Positions 24,578-32,580 of a stretch of 64,000 bases of DNA are shown here, piece after piece. The position numbers and the translations under genes were made by a program. Source of the stretch: Nakamurella multipartita DSM 44233. GTDB taxonomy: Bacteria; Actinomycetota; Actinomycetes; Mycobacteriales; Nakamurellaceae. The notes beneath the pieces were generated by a model. The model had not been told where the DNA came from and ran no database searches. It worked only from the letters and a program-made list of their open reading frames with translations. Numbering within the stretch: the first letter of the stretch is position 1; each line of letters begins with the position of its first letter. The stretch is from NCBI RefSeq assembly GCF_000024365.1, contig NC_013235.1, positions 5,394,001 through 5,458,000 of the forward strand, in the 5' to 3' direction.

Positions 24578-25561
24578 TCAGGAGGAGGCGGGCCGCCGGC
24601 GCAGCTCCGCGGTGGATTCGTGCGCACCCTCGGCGGCGATGCGCCGGCTGTCCGGGCGCAGGCCCGCGGGCACGTCGACGGGTCGGGCCACGGTGGGCGG
24701 TGCGCTCAGGTCGGGCAGCCCCGGGGCGGACACCAGGCACCGCCCGTCGAGGTCGAAGACCACGCCCCGCGGCAGCGAGTGCAGCCGGACGTCGGAGATC
24801 ATCAGCGGCTGGGTGCCGGTGGCGGTGTAGGCGGTGGTCAACGCGGCCGACCCGTCCATCACGGTCACCACGCCGCGCCCCTTCACCTCGAGCCGGCCGT
24901 CCGGCCGGATAATCGCCGCGGTGTCCTCGTCCACCCCGATGCCCAGCTGGGCGGGGTTGTTGGCGACCAGCGACAGCAGCCGGCCGAACCGGTTTCGTTG
25001 GGTGAAGTGCTGGTCGACGATGGCCTGCGGCAGCAGCCCCAGCCCCTCGGACACCTGGCTCATCCGGAACTTCGGGGTGGCCCCGCCGCTGCCCAGGGAG
25101 ATCATGTGGGTGGACAGGATGCTGGCCCCGGCCGAGGTGCCGGCGATCAGCGCGCCCCGGTGATGGGCGGCGGTGATCGCGGCGCCCAGCGGGGTGCCGA
25201 CCACGATCGCGGCCAGCTTGACCTGGTTGCCGCCGGTCATGAACACGGCGCTGCAGCCGTCCACCGCCTCGACAAGATCGGGGGCAGCCGCCTGGGCCCG
25301 GCTCTCCGGCCGGATGCCGACCACCTCGGACACCCCGAGGGAGCTGAAGATCTGCAGGTAGGCGTGCGTGATCTCATCGCCCAGGGACGAGGCGGTGGAG
25401 ATCACCACGATCCGGGCGGCGGACCCACCGGCGAGCCGGACGACCTCGCGCAGGACGGTCATCCGCCCGACCTTGTCCTCGGCCCCACCGATGGGCATCA
25501 CGATGCCGCGAACAGGACCGGCCGCCGGGGCGGCCGCGGAGGCGGCAGTCACCCGGGTCAC
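24578..25561 (-). CDS. cphB: Cyanophycinase
   Basis: This is a serine exopeptidase of the S51 family that cuts cyanophycin into beta-Asp-Arg dipeptides. The product is 327 residues. The nucleophile is Ser143 in IAGTSAGAS, and AVFMTGGNQVKL and STHMISLG are characteristic. It opens PVRGIVMPIGGAEDK after a short alanine-rich tail. The C-terminal 40 residues (ARPVDVPAGLRPDSRR...) extend beyond the core and are charged. GTG 25561 is the first start; a GTG nine bases inside is an alternative. With cphA on the same strand 5 kb downstream, the pair allows synthesis and mobilisation of the polymer. An isoaspartyl dipeptidase gene is not seen in the window. Confidence 0.93.
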   Translation of the reverse strand: MTRVTAASAAAPAAGPVRGIVMPIGGAEDKVGRMTVLREVVRLAGGSAARIVVISTASSLGDEITHAYLQIFSSLGVSEVVGIRPESRAQAAAPDLVEAVDGCSAVFMTGGNQVKLAAIVVGTPLGAAITAAHHRGALIAGTSAGASILSTHMISLGSGGATPKFRMSQVSEGLGLLPQAIVDQHFTQRNRFGRLLSLVANNPAQLGIGVDEDTAAIIRPDGRLEVKGRGVVTVMDGSAALTTAYTATGTQPLMISDVRLHSLPRGVVFDLDGRCLVSAPGLPDLSAPPTVARPVDVPAGLRPDSRRIAAEGAHESTAELRRRPASS

Positions 25562-25926
25562 GGTAGTGCAGAGCCTCGTCGCGGCCCCGCGGGACCGCTC
25601 GGTCGGCCGGGCGGGGCCGGGTACCCGACCTCGTGGGGGCTCAAACGGAAAGCATCGGAAGATTCGTCACAGCAGGTGACTTAGCAATCAAACCGCCGCC
25701 GTTGCTAACGTCGACGACGGGTCAAGGGGGATCCCCGCTCCATTCGCCGGGACGCGCCTTTCGCGCTCACGCACTCGCCCGCCTCGTTCATTGTTCGATG
25801 CCGGGTCGCCCATTGTCGGGTCGGGCACCAGCTTTTCCGCGTGAATTCCCGCCGTCGAGCGAGCCGCCGTCCGAGTACCACCGTCCGAGCACCACCGTGT
25901 TCGAGCACCACCGAGAAGGAGTACCG
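25562..25926. other. 365-bp intergenic region with direct repeats
   Basis: This is the divergent gap between cphB and the phasin-like gene. No credible gene is seen. Near the downstream end there are three direct copies of (C/T)CGAG(T/C)ACCACCG at 25871-25883, 25885-25897 and 25901-25913, ending 13 bp before the ATG and just before the GAGAAGGAG ribosome site. Confidence 0.6.
25871..25913 (+). repeat. Three 13-bp direct repeats in the leader of the phasin-like gene
   Basis: Copies of CCGAGTACCACCG, CCGAGCACCACCG and TCGAGCACCACCG are separated by 1 and 3 bases. They fall in the probable 5' leader and could be a protein-binding array or a duplication without function. Confidence 0.6.
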
Positions 25927-26442
25927 ATGACCACGTACGCCGAAGCGACCGACAAGACCGTCGAGACCTGGAAGAGCAGCGCGAAGGCCATGTCCGAGCG
26001 CATGGAGTCCCTGGTGACCATGCCGTCGCTGGACTTCGTCGAGCCGGTCGAGCGCTACTTCGACTACCTGCAGCGGGCCGTCGACCTCAACCGCGAGCTG
26101 CTCACCCGCTGGGCCGAGCTGGCCAGCCAGATGTCGGGCACCCTGCGCGACGAGGCGATCAAGGCCGGGCATGCGCTCGAGGAGCGGGTCGAGGATGCGG
26201 CCGACAAGGCCGGCGAGCTGGCCTACAAGGGCAAGGAGCTGGCCGACAAGACCGTCGACGAGGCGGGCAAGGCCTTCGACAAGGCGACCGACGTCGCCGA
26301 GGACGTGGCCGACGACGCCGCGAACACCGCCAAGAAGGCCACCGACGAGGCGACCGACACCGCCGAGGATCTGGCCGACGACGCCGCCGACACCGCGCAG
26401 AAGGCGACCAGCAGCACCCGGTCTCGCCGCCGCACCTCCTGA
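25927..26442 (+). CDS. Phasin-like protein with Ala/Asp/Lys repeat tail
   Basis: The 171-residue protein has an N-terminal helical region of about 75 residues typical of phasin-like proteins (VERYFDYLQRAVDLNRELLTRWAELASQMSG). A long C-terminal helix follows, made of 11-residue-like repeats rich in Ala, Asp, Lys and Thr (for example ATDVAEDVADDAANTAKKAT, then ATDTAEDLADDAADTAQKAT), and the protein ends in SRRRTS. Phasins coat PHA granules; the repeat tail also resembles LEA or histone-H1-like tails and could bind DNA or a granule surface. ATG 25927 has AAGGAG upstream. It faces cphB, so a role at cyanophycin granules is conceivable, but the PHA genes are 18 kb away. Confidence 0.7.
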   Translation: MTTYAEATDKTVETWKSSAKAMSERMESLVTMPSLDFVEPVERYFDYLQRAVDLNRELLTRWAELASQMSGTLRDEAIKAGHALEERVEDAADKAGELAYKGKELADKTVDEAGKAFDKATDVAEDVADDAANTAKKATDEATDTAEDLADDAADTAQKATSSTRSRRRTS

Positions 26443-26507
26443 TCGAACGCCGATCCGGTCCAGGTTCGGCGTGATCGCCGGCTGCGCCTGACCGATCCTC
26501 GGGTCGG

Positions 26508-27338
26508 TCAGGCGCGGCCGGCTCCGGCGGCCGCAGGCCGTCCGAGAGCCACCGTGGCCCCGAGCTCTTCGTCCCGGACGATCTGAGGGGCCAGCCCCGC
26601 CGCGGTGAAAGCCGTGGTGATCAGAGGGATCTGGCTGGTCCCGACCTCCACCAGCAGGACGCCGTCCGGGGCCAGCCAGGCCACGGCACCGGCAATGACC
26701 CGGCGCAGCACGCGCGTGCCGTCCGGCCCGCCGTCCAGGGCGATCCCGGGTTCGTGGTCCCGAGCCTCCGGCGGCATCAACGCGATAGCTGCGGTGGGCA
26801 CGTAGGGCGCGTTGGCGACGAGCACATCGACGGCGCCGCGCAGCCGGCCGGGCAGCGCCGCGAACAGATCGCCCGCGTACACCGCGGCGCCGATCGGGGC
26901 CAGGTTGGACCGGGCGCAGCCCACCGCCACCGGATCGATGTCCGCAGCGTGCAGCCGGACCCCGGGCACGGCCGCGGCGATGGCCAGCCCGATCGCGCCG
27001 CAGCCGCAGCACAGCTCGACCACCAGCGGCTCCGGCCGTCCGGCCAGGTGCCCCACGGCCGCCCGCACGAGCAGCCGGCTGCGCTGCCGCGGCACGAAAA
27101 CCCCGTCGGTCACGGCGATTCGCAGCCCGTCGAACTCGACCCAGCCGACCAGGTACTCCAGCGGGGTGCCCGCGACCCGGGCCCGGACCAGTCGAGCCAG
27201 CTCCGCCGGGCCGTCCGCCGCCGCCAGCAGCAGCTGCGCCTCCTGCTCGGCGAACACGCAGCCGGCGCCGCGCAGCGCCGCCACCACCCCGGCCGGGGGG
27301 ATCGAGCCGGCGGAACCCGGCTCGGCCGATGACTCCAT
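26508..27338 (-). CDS. HemK/PrmC-family methyltransferase (protein N5-glutamine type), variant motif
   Basis: The product is about 276 residues. The N-terminal helical domain (EQEAQLLLAAADGPAELARLV) and the linker TPLEYLVGWVEF are those of release-factor methyltransferases, followed by a Rossmann fold with VVELCCGCGAIGLAIAA binding S-adenosylmethionine. The catalytic NPPY motif, which holds the target glutamine, reads VANAPYVPT, so Pro is replaced by Ala at the second position. It may be a paralogue with another substrate. ATG 27338 is used; a GTG at 27353 is equally possible as neither has a strong ribosome site. Confidence 0.82.
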   Translation of the reverse strand: MESSAEPGSAGSIPPAGVVAALRGAGCVFAEQEAQLLLAAADGPAELARLVRARVAGTPLEYLVGWVEFDGLRIAVTDGVFVPRQRSRLLVRAAVGHLAGRPEPLVVELCCGCGAIGLAIAAAVPGVRLHAADIDPVAVGCARSNLAPIGAAVYAGDLFAALPGRLRGAVDVLVANAPYVPTAAIALMPPEARDHEPGIALDGGPDGTRVLRRVIAGAVAWLAPDGVLLVEVGTSQIPLITTAFTAAGLAPQIVRDEELGATVALGRPAAAGAGRA

Positions 27339-27376
27339 GCCACCGATCTTCACCCATCCGGACCCGGACGGGTTGT

Positions 27377-27401
27377 TCGTCCCGTCACGGCGGCGGGACG
27401 A
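27377..27401. promoter_or_regulatory. Inverted repeat between HemK-like gene and galE
   Basis: TCGTCCCG (27377-27384) and CGGGACGA (27394-27401) form 8-bp arms with a 9-bp centre in the 240-bp divergent gap, 24 bp upstream of the longer HemK-like start. It suits an operator more than a terminator. No regulator gene is adjacent. Confidence 0.35.
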
Positions 27402-27578
27402 TCATGGATCACTGGCCCAGCGAACCGCCATCTGGTTGCATCGACGGGGGCACGCCGGCCGGCGGGCCGCGCGCACGGCAGGCGGGGGTCGCAATCCGAT
27501 GATGGGTACCTGGGTCCACGAGAGCAGCCCGACGGGACGGGCCGCCCAGCGGCTGCGCGACGCCGGCCCGGTGGTCCG

Positions 27579-28547
27579 ATGAAGGCCCTCGTGGTCGGTG
27601 GCGCCGGTTACATCGGCTCCGTCGTCACCCGCCTGCTGCTCGCCCAAGGCCACGACGTCACCGTCCTGGACGACTGCTCCACCGGCCACGCCGACTCCGT
27701 CCCCACCGGCGTCCCCTTCCACCAGATCGACATCACCGCCGCCGGCACCGTCCTGGCCGCGGACCGCTACGACGCCGTCCTGCACTTCGCCGCCAAGTCC
27801 CTGGTCGGCGAATCCGTCGCCCGGCCCGCCCCCTACTGGCACACCAACGTCGGCGGCACCCGCGCCCTGCTCGACGCCATCACCGAACACCACGTGCCCA
27901 CCCTCGTCTTCTCCTCCACCGCCGCCACCTACGGCGAACCCGACACCATCCCCATCACCGAAACCGCACCCACCCGCCCCGGCAACACCTACGGCGCCAC
28001 CAAACTCGCGGTCGACATGATGATCACCAACCAGACCACCGCCAGCCCCCTGGCCGCCGTCTCCCTGCGTTACTTCAACGTCGCCGGCGCCGCCCTGGGC
28101 GCCGGCGAACGCCACACCACCGAAACCCACCTCATCCCCAACGCGCTGCGCGCCATCACCGACACCGGCTCCAGCGGCCCGATGACCATCTACGGCACCG
28201 ACTGGCCCACCCCCGACGGCACCCCCATCCGCGACTACGTCCACGTCCTGGACCTGGCCCACGCCCACGTCCAAGCCCTCACCGCCGCCCAACCCGGCCA
28301 CCACCTCATCGCCAACCTCGGCAGCGGCGACGGCTACTCCGTGCACCAGGTCCTCACCACCATCGAAACCGTCACCGGCCAGCGCGTCCCCACCACCACC
28401 GGCCCCCGGCGCGCCGGCGACCCCGCCCGACTCGTCGCCTCCAACACCCTCGCCCAAGAAAAACTCGGCTGGACCCCGCAACTCACCCTCACCCACATGA
28501 TCGAAGACGCCTGGGCCTTCCATACCGACGGACGGACCATCCGGTAG
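27579..28547 (+). CDS. galE: UDP-glucose 4-epimerase
   Basis: The 322-residue enzyme is an extended SDR that interconverts UDP-glucose and UDP-galactose with bound NAD. It shows the Rossmann motif VVGGAGYIGSVVTRLLL at the N-terminus, the FAAKSLVGESVARPAPYW segment, catalytic Ser-Thr in VFSSTAATYG and the Tyr-x3-Lys in NTYGATKLAVDMM. Codon choice differs sharply from the neighbours: third positions are mostly C, and gaa, caa and aaa are common where nearby genes use gag, cag and aag, which suggests acquisition from another high-GC genome. No other galactose or polysaccharide gene is adjacent, although a sugar porter follows after 254 bp. Confidence 0.95.
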   Translation: MKALVVGGAGYIGSVVTRLLLAQGHDVTVLDDCSTGHADSVPTGVPFHQIDITAAGTVLAADRYDAVLHFAAKSLVGESVARPAPYWHTNVGGTRALLDAITEHHVPTLVFSSTAATYGEPDTIPITETAPTRPGNTYGATKLAVDMMITNQTTASPLAAVSLRYFNVAGAALGAGERHTTETHLIPNALRAITDTGSSGPMTIYGTDWPTPDGTPIRDYVHVLDLAHAHVQALTAAQPGHHLIANLGSGDGYSVHQVLTTIETVTGQRVPTTTGPRRAGDPARLVASNTLAQEKLGWTPQLTLTHMIEDAWAFHTDGRTIR

Positions 28548-28801
28548 TCGAATCGGCCCGGACATCGTTGTCACCCCACGCGGGCCGCACATTCCCCCGG
28601 GTGGCCCACGGGCCGCCAAATTTCCCCTCCCGGTGGACGCAGCCGGTCATCGCGGCCCCCTGAACGGCCGCGGATGGCCCGGCCGGCAGCGATTTTCGGT
28701 GACCCTGTGTTCAATTCCGCGCTGCGGCAATGTCACCCGCGATCACCCGGGCGGATTCTCGGCGCGCATGGACATTTCCCGCCCGAGTACCTTCCCGCCT
28801 C

Positions 28802-30196
28802 ATGAATGCTTTGGTCCTGCGCAGTGCGATCGTGGCCGCCCTCGGTGGCCTGATCTTCGGATTTGACACGGCCGTGATATCAGGCACCACCGGCGCCCTG
28901 GAAACGAAATTCGGCATCGGTGGATTCATGCTCGGATTCACCGTGGCCACCGCCCTGATCGGCACCATCGTCGGCGCCGTGGGCGCGGCCCGGCCGGTCG
29001 ACCGGTTCGGCCGCAAGAAGGTGCTCTACACCATCGGCGTGCTGTACGTGATCGGCGCGCTGGGCAGCGCGCTGGCCGACAGCCTGCCGATCTTCATGGT
29101 GTTCCGGTTCCTGGGCGGCATCGGGGTCGGTGCCGCGTCGGTGACGGCACCGATCTACACCGCGGAGGTCTCCCCGCCGGCGCACCGTGGGCGGCTGGTC
29201 GGCCTGGTGCAGTTCAACATCGTGCTGGGCATCCTGCTGGCCTACATGTCCAACTACGTCATCGCCCAGCTCGTCGACGCCGGGTCGGCCTGGCGCTGGA
29301 TGTTCGGCGTGATGGCGGTGCCCGCGGCGATCTTCCTGGCCCTGCTGGTGACGGTGCCGGAGAGCCCGCGGTGGCTGATGTCGGTCGGCCGCACCGACGA
29401 GGGCGTGGCCAACATCCGCCGGCTGACCTCCAGCGACGCCGAGGCCCGGTTCGAGATCGACGAGGTCACCGAGTCGTTGCGGGCGGCCCAGAGCCTGCCC
29501 AAGGTCAAGTTCTTCGTCCGCGAGCACCGCAAGGTCATCCTGCTGGCCTTCGCCATCGCCGCGTTCAACCAGCTGTCCGGGATCAACGCGGTGCTCTACT
29601 ACGCGCCCGAGGTGTTCCGGATGGCCGGCGCGGGCGAGAACGCGGCGTTCCTGGAAAGCGTCGCCGTCGGCGGGGTCAACCTGATCGCGACGATGGCCGC
29701 CCTGACCGTCATCGACAAGCTGGGCCGGCGCCGGCTGATGCTGGTCGGCTCGATCGGCTACCTGATCAGCCTGGGTGGGCTGGCCCTGATCTTCTACGTC
29801 TACAGCGGCAACTTCAGCGGGTTCTCCAGCGTGCTGGTGCTCGTCGGCCTGATGGTGTTCATCGCCGCGCACGCCTTCGGTCAGGGCGCGGTGATCTGGG
29901 TCTTCATCTCCGAGATCTTCCCCAACCGGATCCGCGGCCGCGGCCAGTCGTTCGGCAGCCTGACCCACTGGGTGTTCGCGGCGATCGTGTCCTGGAGCTT
30001 CCCGGGCATCGCCGGCGCGCTGGGCGGCGGCACCGCCTTCCTGCTGTTCGGGATCTGCATGATCGGCCAGCTGATCTGGGTGATCAAGGTGATGCCCGAG
30101 ACCAAGGGCGTCCCGCTGGAGGAGATGGAAAAGCAGCTGGGTGTGGCCTACGACCCGAACGAGCGCCCGCCGAGCCGCCCCGTCGCCGGTCACTGA
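28802..30196 (+). CDS. Sugar porter-family MFS transporter
   Basis: The 464-residue protein has 12 membrane helices and the sugar porter signatures: GGLIFGFDTAVISG in helix 1, DRFGRKK after helix 2, VPESPRWLM before the central loop, NQLSGINAVLYYAPEVF in helix 7 and PETKGVPLEEME after helix 12. It probably imports a hexose, pentose or inositol by proton symport; the exact sugar is not predictable. The ATG at 28802 begins directly at helix 1 as in the family, but has no good ribosome site; an upstream ATG at 28730 would add 24 residues. The TetR gene is convergent downstream. Confidence 0.9.
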   Translation: MNALVLRSAIVAALGGLIFGFDTAVISGTTGALETKFGIGGFMLGFTVATALIGTIVGAVGAARPVDRFGRKKVLYTIGVLYVIGALGSALADSLPIFMVFRFLGGIGVGAASVTAPIYTAEVSPPAHRGRLVGLVQFNIVLGILLAYMSNYVIAQLVDAGSAWRWMFGVMAVPAAIFLALLVTVPESPRWLMSVGRTDEGVANIRRLTSSDAEARFEIDEVTESLRAAQSLPKVKFFVREHRKVILLAFAIAAFNQLSGINAVLYYAPEVFRMAGAGENAAFLESVAVGGVNLIATMAALTVIDKLGRRRLMLVGSIGYLISLGGLALIFYVYSGNFSGFSSVLVLVGLMVFIAAHAFGQGAVIWVFISEIFPNRIRGRGQSFGSLTHWVFAAIVSWSFPGIAGALGGGTAFLLFGICMIGQLIWVIKVMPETKGVPLEEMEKQLGVAYDPNERPPSRPVAGH

Positions 30197-30259
30197 CACC
30201 GGTCGCCGGTCACCGGTCCGCGACGACCGACTGACACCGGGCGAGCACGCCCGGGCCGC

Positions 30260-30970
30260 TCAGCCGGAGCGGGCTTCGGTCAGGTGCTCGCGGACCACGG
30301 CCGCCACCCGCTCGGGCGAGGTGGCGGCCGGGAACACCGCGACCATGATGTCGGGCGCCGACCCGGCCGCGCCGGCCGTCGGGCCCACCCCGAACAGGGC
30401 GCGCACCTCGTCGAGGGCGGCGGTCAGCTCCTGCTCGTCCACCGGGTCGGGTGAGCGCAGCAGCCGGCGCAGCTCGTAGTTGTGGGTGGCCGTCACCACG
30501 GCCGCGAACCGGATCGCGATCAGCGGCGGCTCGTGCGGCAGGCGCCGCCGCAGGTGGCTGGCGAACAGCCGCTCGTACCGGCTGATGGTGACCAGCTCGC
30601 GGTCCCGCAGCTCCGGCGTCTGCCGCACCACCCGGTCCCGCAGTTGCACGATCGGCAGCCGGTCCCGGAAGCGCCGGAAGACCATGGTCGCGGCCTCGCA
30701 GACGGCCCAGTACGGGTCGCCGTGGTCCCGGGCCAGGAACTCGCCGATGGCGTCCAGCAGCTCGTCGTGATCGGCGAAGATGACGTCGTCCTTGGACCGG
30801 AACTGCCGGAAGAACGTGCTGCGCGAGACGCCGGCCGCCTCGGCGATGGCCGTGGCCGAGGTGGCCTGGAAGCCCTGCTCGGCGAACATCCGGACGGCGA
30901 CATCGGCCACGCTCACCCGGGGCAGGGCCGCCGCTCGCCCGGCCGGCGGTTCGCCCGCGGTGGTCTCCAT
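30260..30970 (-). CDS. TetR-family transcriptional regulator
   Basis: The 236-residue repressor-type protein has an N-terminal helix-turn-helix domain (VADVAVRMFAEQGFQATSATAIAEAAGVSRSTFFRQFRSKDDVIF, residues about 19-67) and a helical ligand domain. The SRSTFFRQF recognition helix resembles regulators of the acyl-lipid and mycofactocin-type groups, but a ligand cannot be named. It converges with the sugar porter and is followed, on its own strand, by no gene. The nearest divergent partner would be upstream, but the next gene (TMEM175-like) is on the same strand and ends 31 bp before it. Confidence 0.88.
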   Translation of the reverse strand: METTAGEPPAGRAAALPRVSVADVAVRMFAEQGFQATSATAIAEAAGVSRSTFFRQFRSKDDVIFADHDELLDAIGEFLARDHGDPYWAVCEAATMVFRRFRDRLPIVQLRDRVVRQTPELRDRELVTISRYERLFASHLRRRLPHEPPLIAIRFAAVVTATHNYELRRLLRSPDPVDEQELTAALDEVRALFGVGPTAGAAGSAPDIMVAVFPAATSPERVAAVVREHLTEARSG

Positions 30971-31001
30971 CCGCCTACGGTACTGGCCCTGACACTCGGT
31001 C

Positions 31002-31622
31002 TCACCCGGGGCTGGTCCGCCGCAGCAGGATCCGGGTCGCCGGGATCATCGCCAGCCAGCAGATTCCGGCCGCCAGCAAACCGAAGAAGGCGGCGCCGAT
31101 GGCCACCACGAAGACTCCCAGCGTGGTCAGCGAGCCGACGGTGAAGCCGTGCACGCGGGCCGGGTCCAGCCCGGCCACCAGCAGCCCGTGACTGCGCGCG
31201 TACAGCCACATCGCCACGATGGACAGGCTGGTCACCGCCAGCGCCGCGGCGTAGAACACCACCTCCAGATGGTGCTCGTCCTGCACGGCGCCGAGGACTG
31301 ACGTCGGGAACGGCATGAAGGTGACCGTCAGCAGGCACAGCAGGTTGAGCCAGAGCAACCCGCCGTCGAACTTGTCGATCATCCGGTACATCCGGTGGTG
31401 GGCCATCCAGAACTGCCCGATGACCAGGAAACTGATCAGGAAGCTGAGGACGTGCGGCCAAAGTTCGCCGAGCACGTGCGTCAGGTGCTCGTCCGGTTCG
31501 GGCGTTTCGAACTCGGCCGTGAGCGGCAGCACCAGCAGGGTGATGACGATCGCGAACACCGCATCGCTGAAGAAGACGATCCGCTCGAAACCGAGGGAGA
31601 GCTCCCCGCTGGGTTCGGACAC
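31002..31622 (-). CDS. TMEM175-like potassium channel (DUF1211)
   Basis: The 206-residue protein has six predicted membrane helices. The family hallmark FSDAVFAIVITLLVLPL (FSDxxxAIxxTLL) in helix 1 forms the pore in bacterial TMEM175 tetramers, which are potassium-permeable channels. GTG 31622 is preferred over a longer frame to 31670 because GGGAGG lies exactly 5 bases upstream, and the extra residues would be encoded by a 13-bp tandem repeat. It is 31 bp upstream of the TetR gene and may be co-transcribed with it. Confidence 0.87.
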   Translation of the reverse strand: MSEPSGELSLGFERIVFFSDAVFAIVITLLVLPLTAEFETPEPDEHLTHVLGELWPHVLSFLISFLVIGQFWMAHHRMYRMIDKFDGGLLWLNLLCLLTVTFMPFPTSVLGAVQDEHHLEVVFYAAALAVTSLSIVAMWLYARSHGLLVAGLDPARVHGFTVGSLTTLGVFVVAIGAAFFGLLAAGICWLAMIPATRILLRRTSPG

Positions 31623-31649
31623 GGAAGCCTCCCGCTGACCTGACTGCCC

Positions 31650-31701
31650 GACGTCACCGCGCGTCGTCACCGCGCGTCGTCACCGCACGTCGTCACCGCG
31701 C
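31650..31701. repeat. 13-bp tandem repeat, four copies
   Basis: Four head-to-tail copies of a 13-bp unit, close to GTCGTCACCGCGC (first copy begins GAC, third copy ends CAC). They lie in the gap between the TMEM175-like gene and the divergent psd gene, just behind the ribosome site of the former. Confidence 0.85.
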
Positions 31702-31854
31702 GTCATTGTGGCATCACTGCGGAACGAGCGCGCCGGCAGACGTGCCGAGCACGGTTTGCCCGCCGTCCTCGGCTACCGTGGTCGCATCCGAACGTCGGGC
31801 GGAATCTTGAGCCGCAGCGTCCCCGATGGTGAAAGGGCAGGCGAGACTCCCGCA

Positions 31855-32580
31855 ATGGCCGACCCACGACCCGGCTCCCACATGGTCGAGCTGATTCGTT
31901 CAACCGTCCCGCCGATCCATCCCGGCGGTCGACCCATCGTCCTGGGCGCGGCGGCCGCCACGCTCGGGGCCCGCGTCCTGCTGCGCACCCTCGGACTGCG
32001 CCGGGCCGGCCGGGTGGTCACCACCGCCGGCCTGGCCGCCACCGCAGCGTCGGCCGCGTTCTTCCGGGCGCCGGCTCGGGTCCGGCCGGTCGGCCCCGGC
32101 CTGGTCGTCGCCCCCGCGGACGGCCTGGTCAGCCTGATCACCGAGGCGGCCCCGCCGCCGGAGCTGGGGCTACCGACCACCCCCCTGGTCCGGGTGTCGA
32201 TCTTCCTGTCGGTATTCGACGTGCACATCCAGCGGGTCCCGGTCGACGGGGTGATCCGCGCGGTCGCCTACCGCCCCGGCAAGTTCCTCTCGGCCGACCT
32301 GGACAAGGCCTCGGAGGACAACGAGCGCAACTCGCTGCTGATCGACTCGTCGGTGGGCGTGCCGGTCGTGGTCACCCAGATCGCCGGGCTGGTGGCCCGA
32401 CGCATCGTCTGCGACGTCCGGGCCGGCCAGGCGGTCAGCACCGGCGAGACCTACGGGCTGATCCGGTTCGGCTCCCGGCTGGACACCTACCTGCCGCCCG
32501 GCACCCGGCCGCTGGTGCAGCTGGGCCAGCGGGCGGTCGGCGGGGAGACCGTGCTGGCCGACCTGGCCGGAACCGGCTGA
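31855..32580 (+). CDS. psd: Phosphatidylserine decarboxylase (short type)
   Basis: The enzyme converts phosphatidylserine to phosphatidylethanolamine at the membrane. It is about 241 residues, in the short class. One or two N-terminal membrane helices precede the catalytic fold (SIFLSVFDVHIQRVPVDG; PGKFLSADLDKASEDNERN). It matures by self-cleavage at the Gly-Ser of LIRFGSRLDTYLP, giving a pyruvoyl group on the small subunit. ATG 31855 is used; an ATG at 31882 is also possible. The stop overlaps the start of pssA by one base (TGATG), so the two genes are coupled. Confidence 0.92.
   Translation: MADPRPGSHMVELIRSTVPPIHPGGRPIVLGAAAATLGARVLLRTLGLRRAGRVVTTAGLAATAASAAFFRAPARVRPVGPGLVVAPADGLVSLITEAAPPPELGLPTTPLVRVSIFLSVFDVHIQRVPVDGVIRAVAYRPGKFLSADLDKASEDNERNSLLIDSSVGVPVVVTQIAGLVARRIVCDVRAGQAVSTGETYGLIRFGSRLDTYLPPGTRPLVQLGQRAVGGETVLADLAGTG

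Noticed and set aside
30181-30242. Short GCCGGTCAC repeats between the sugar porter and TetR genes
   Set aside because: The repeats are brief and partly coding, and no clear stem suited to a terminator could be assigned.
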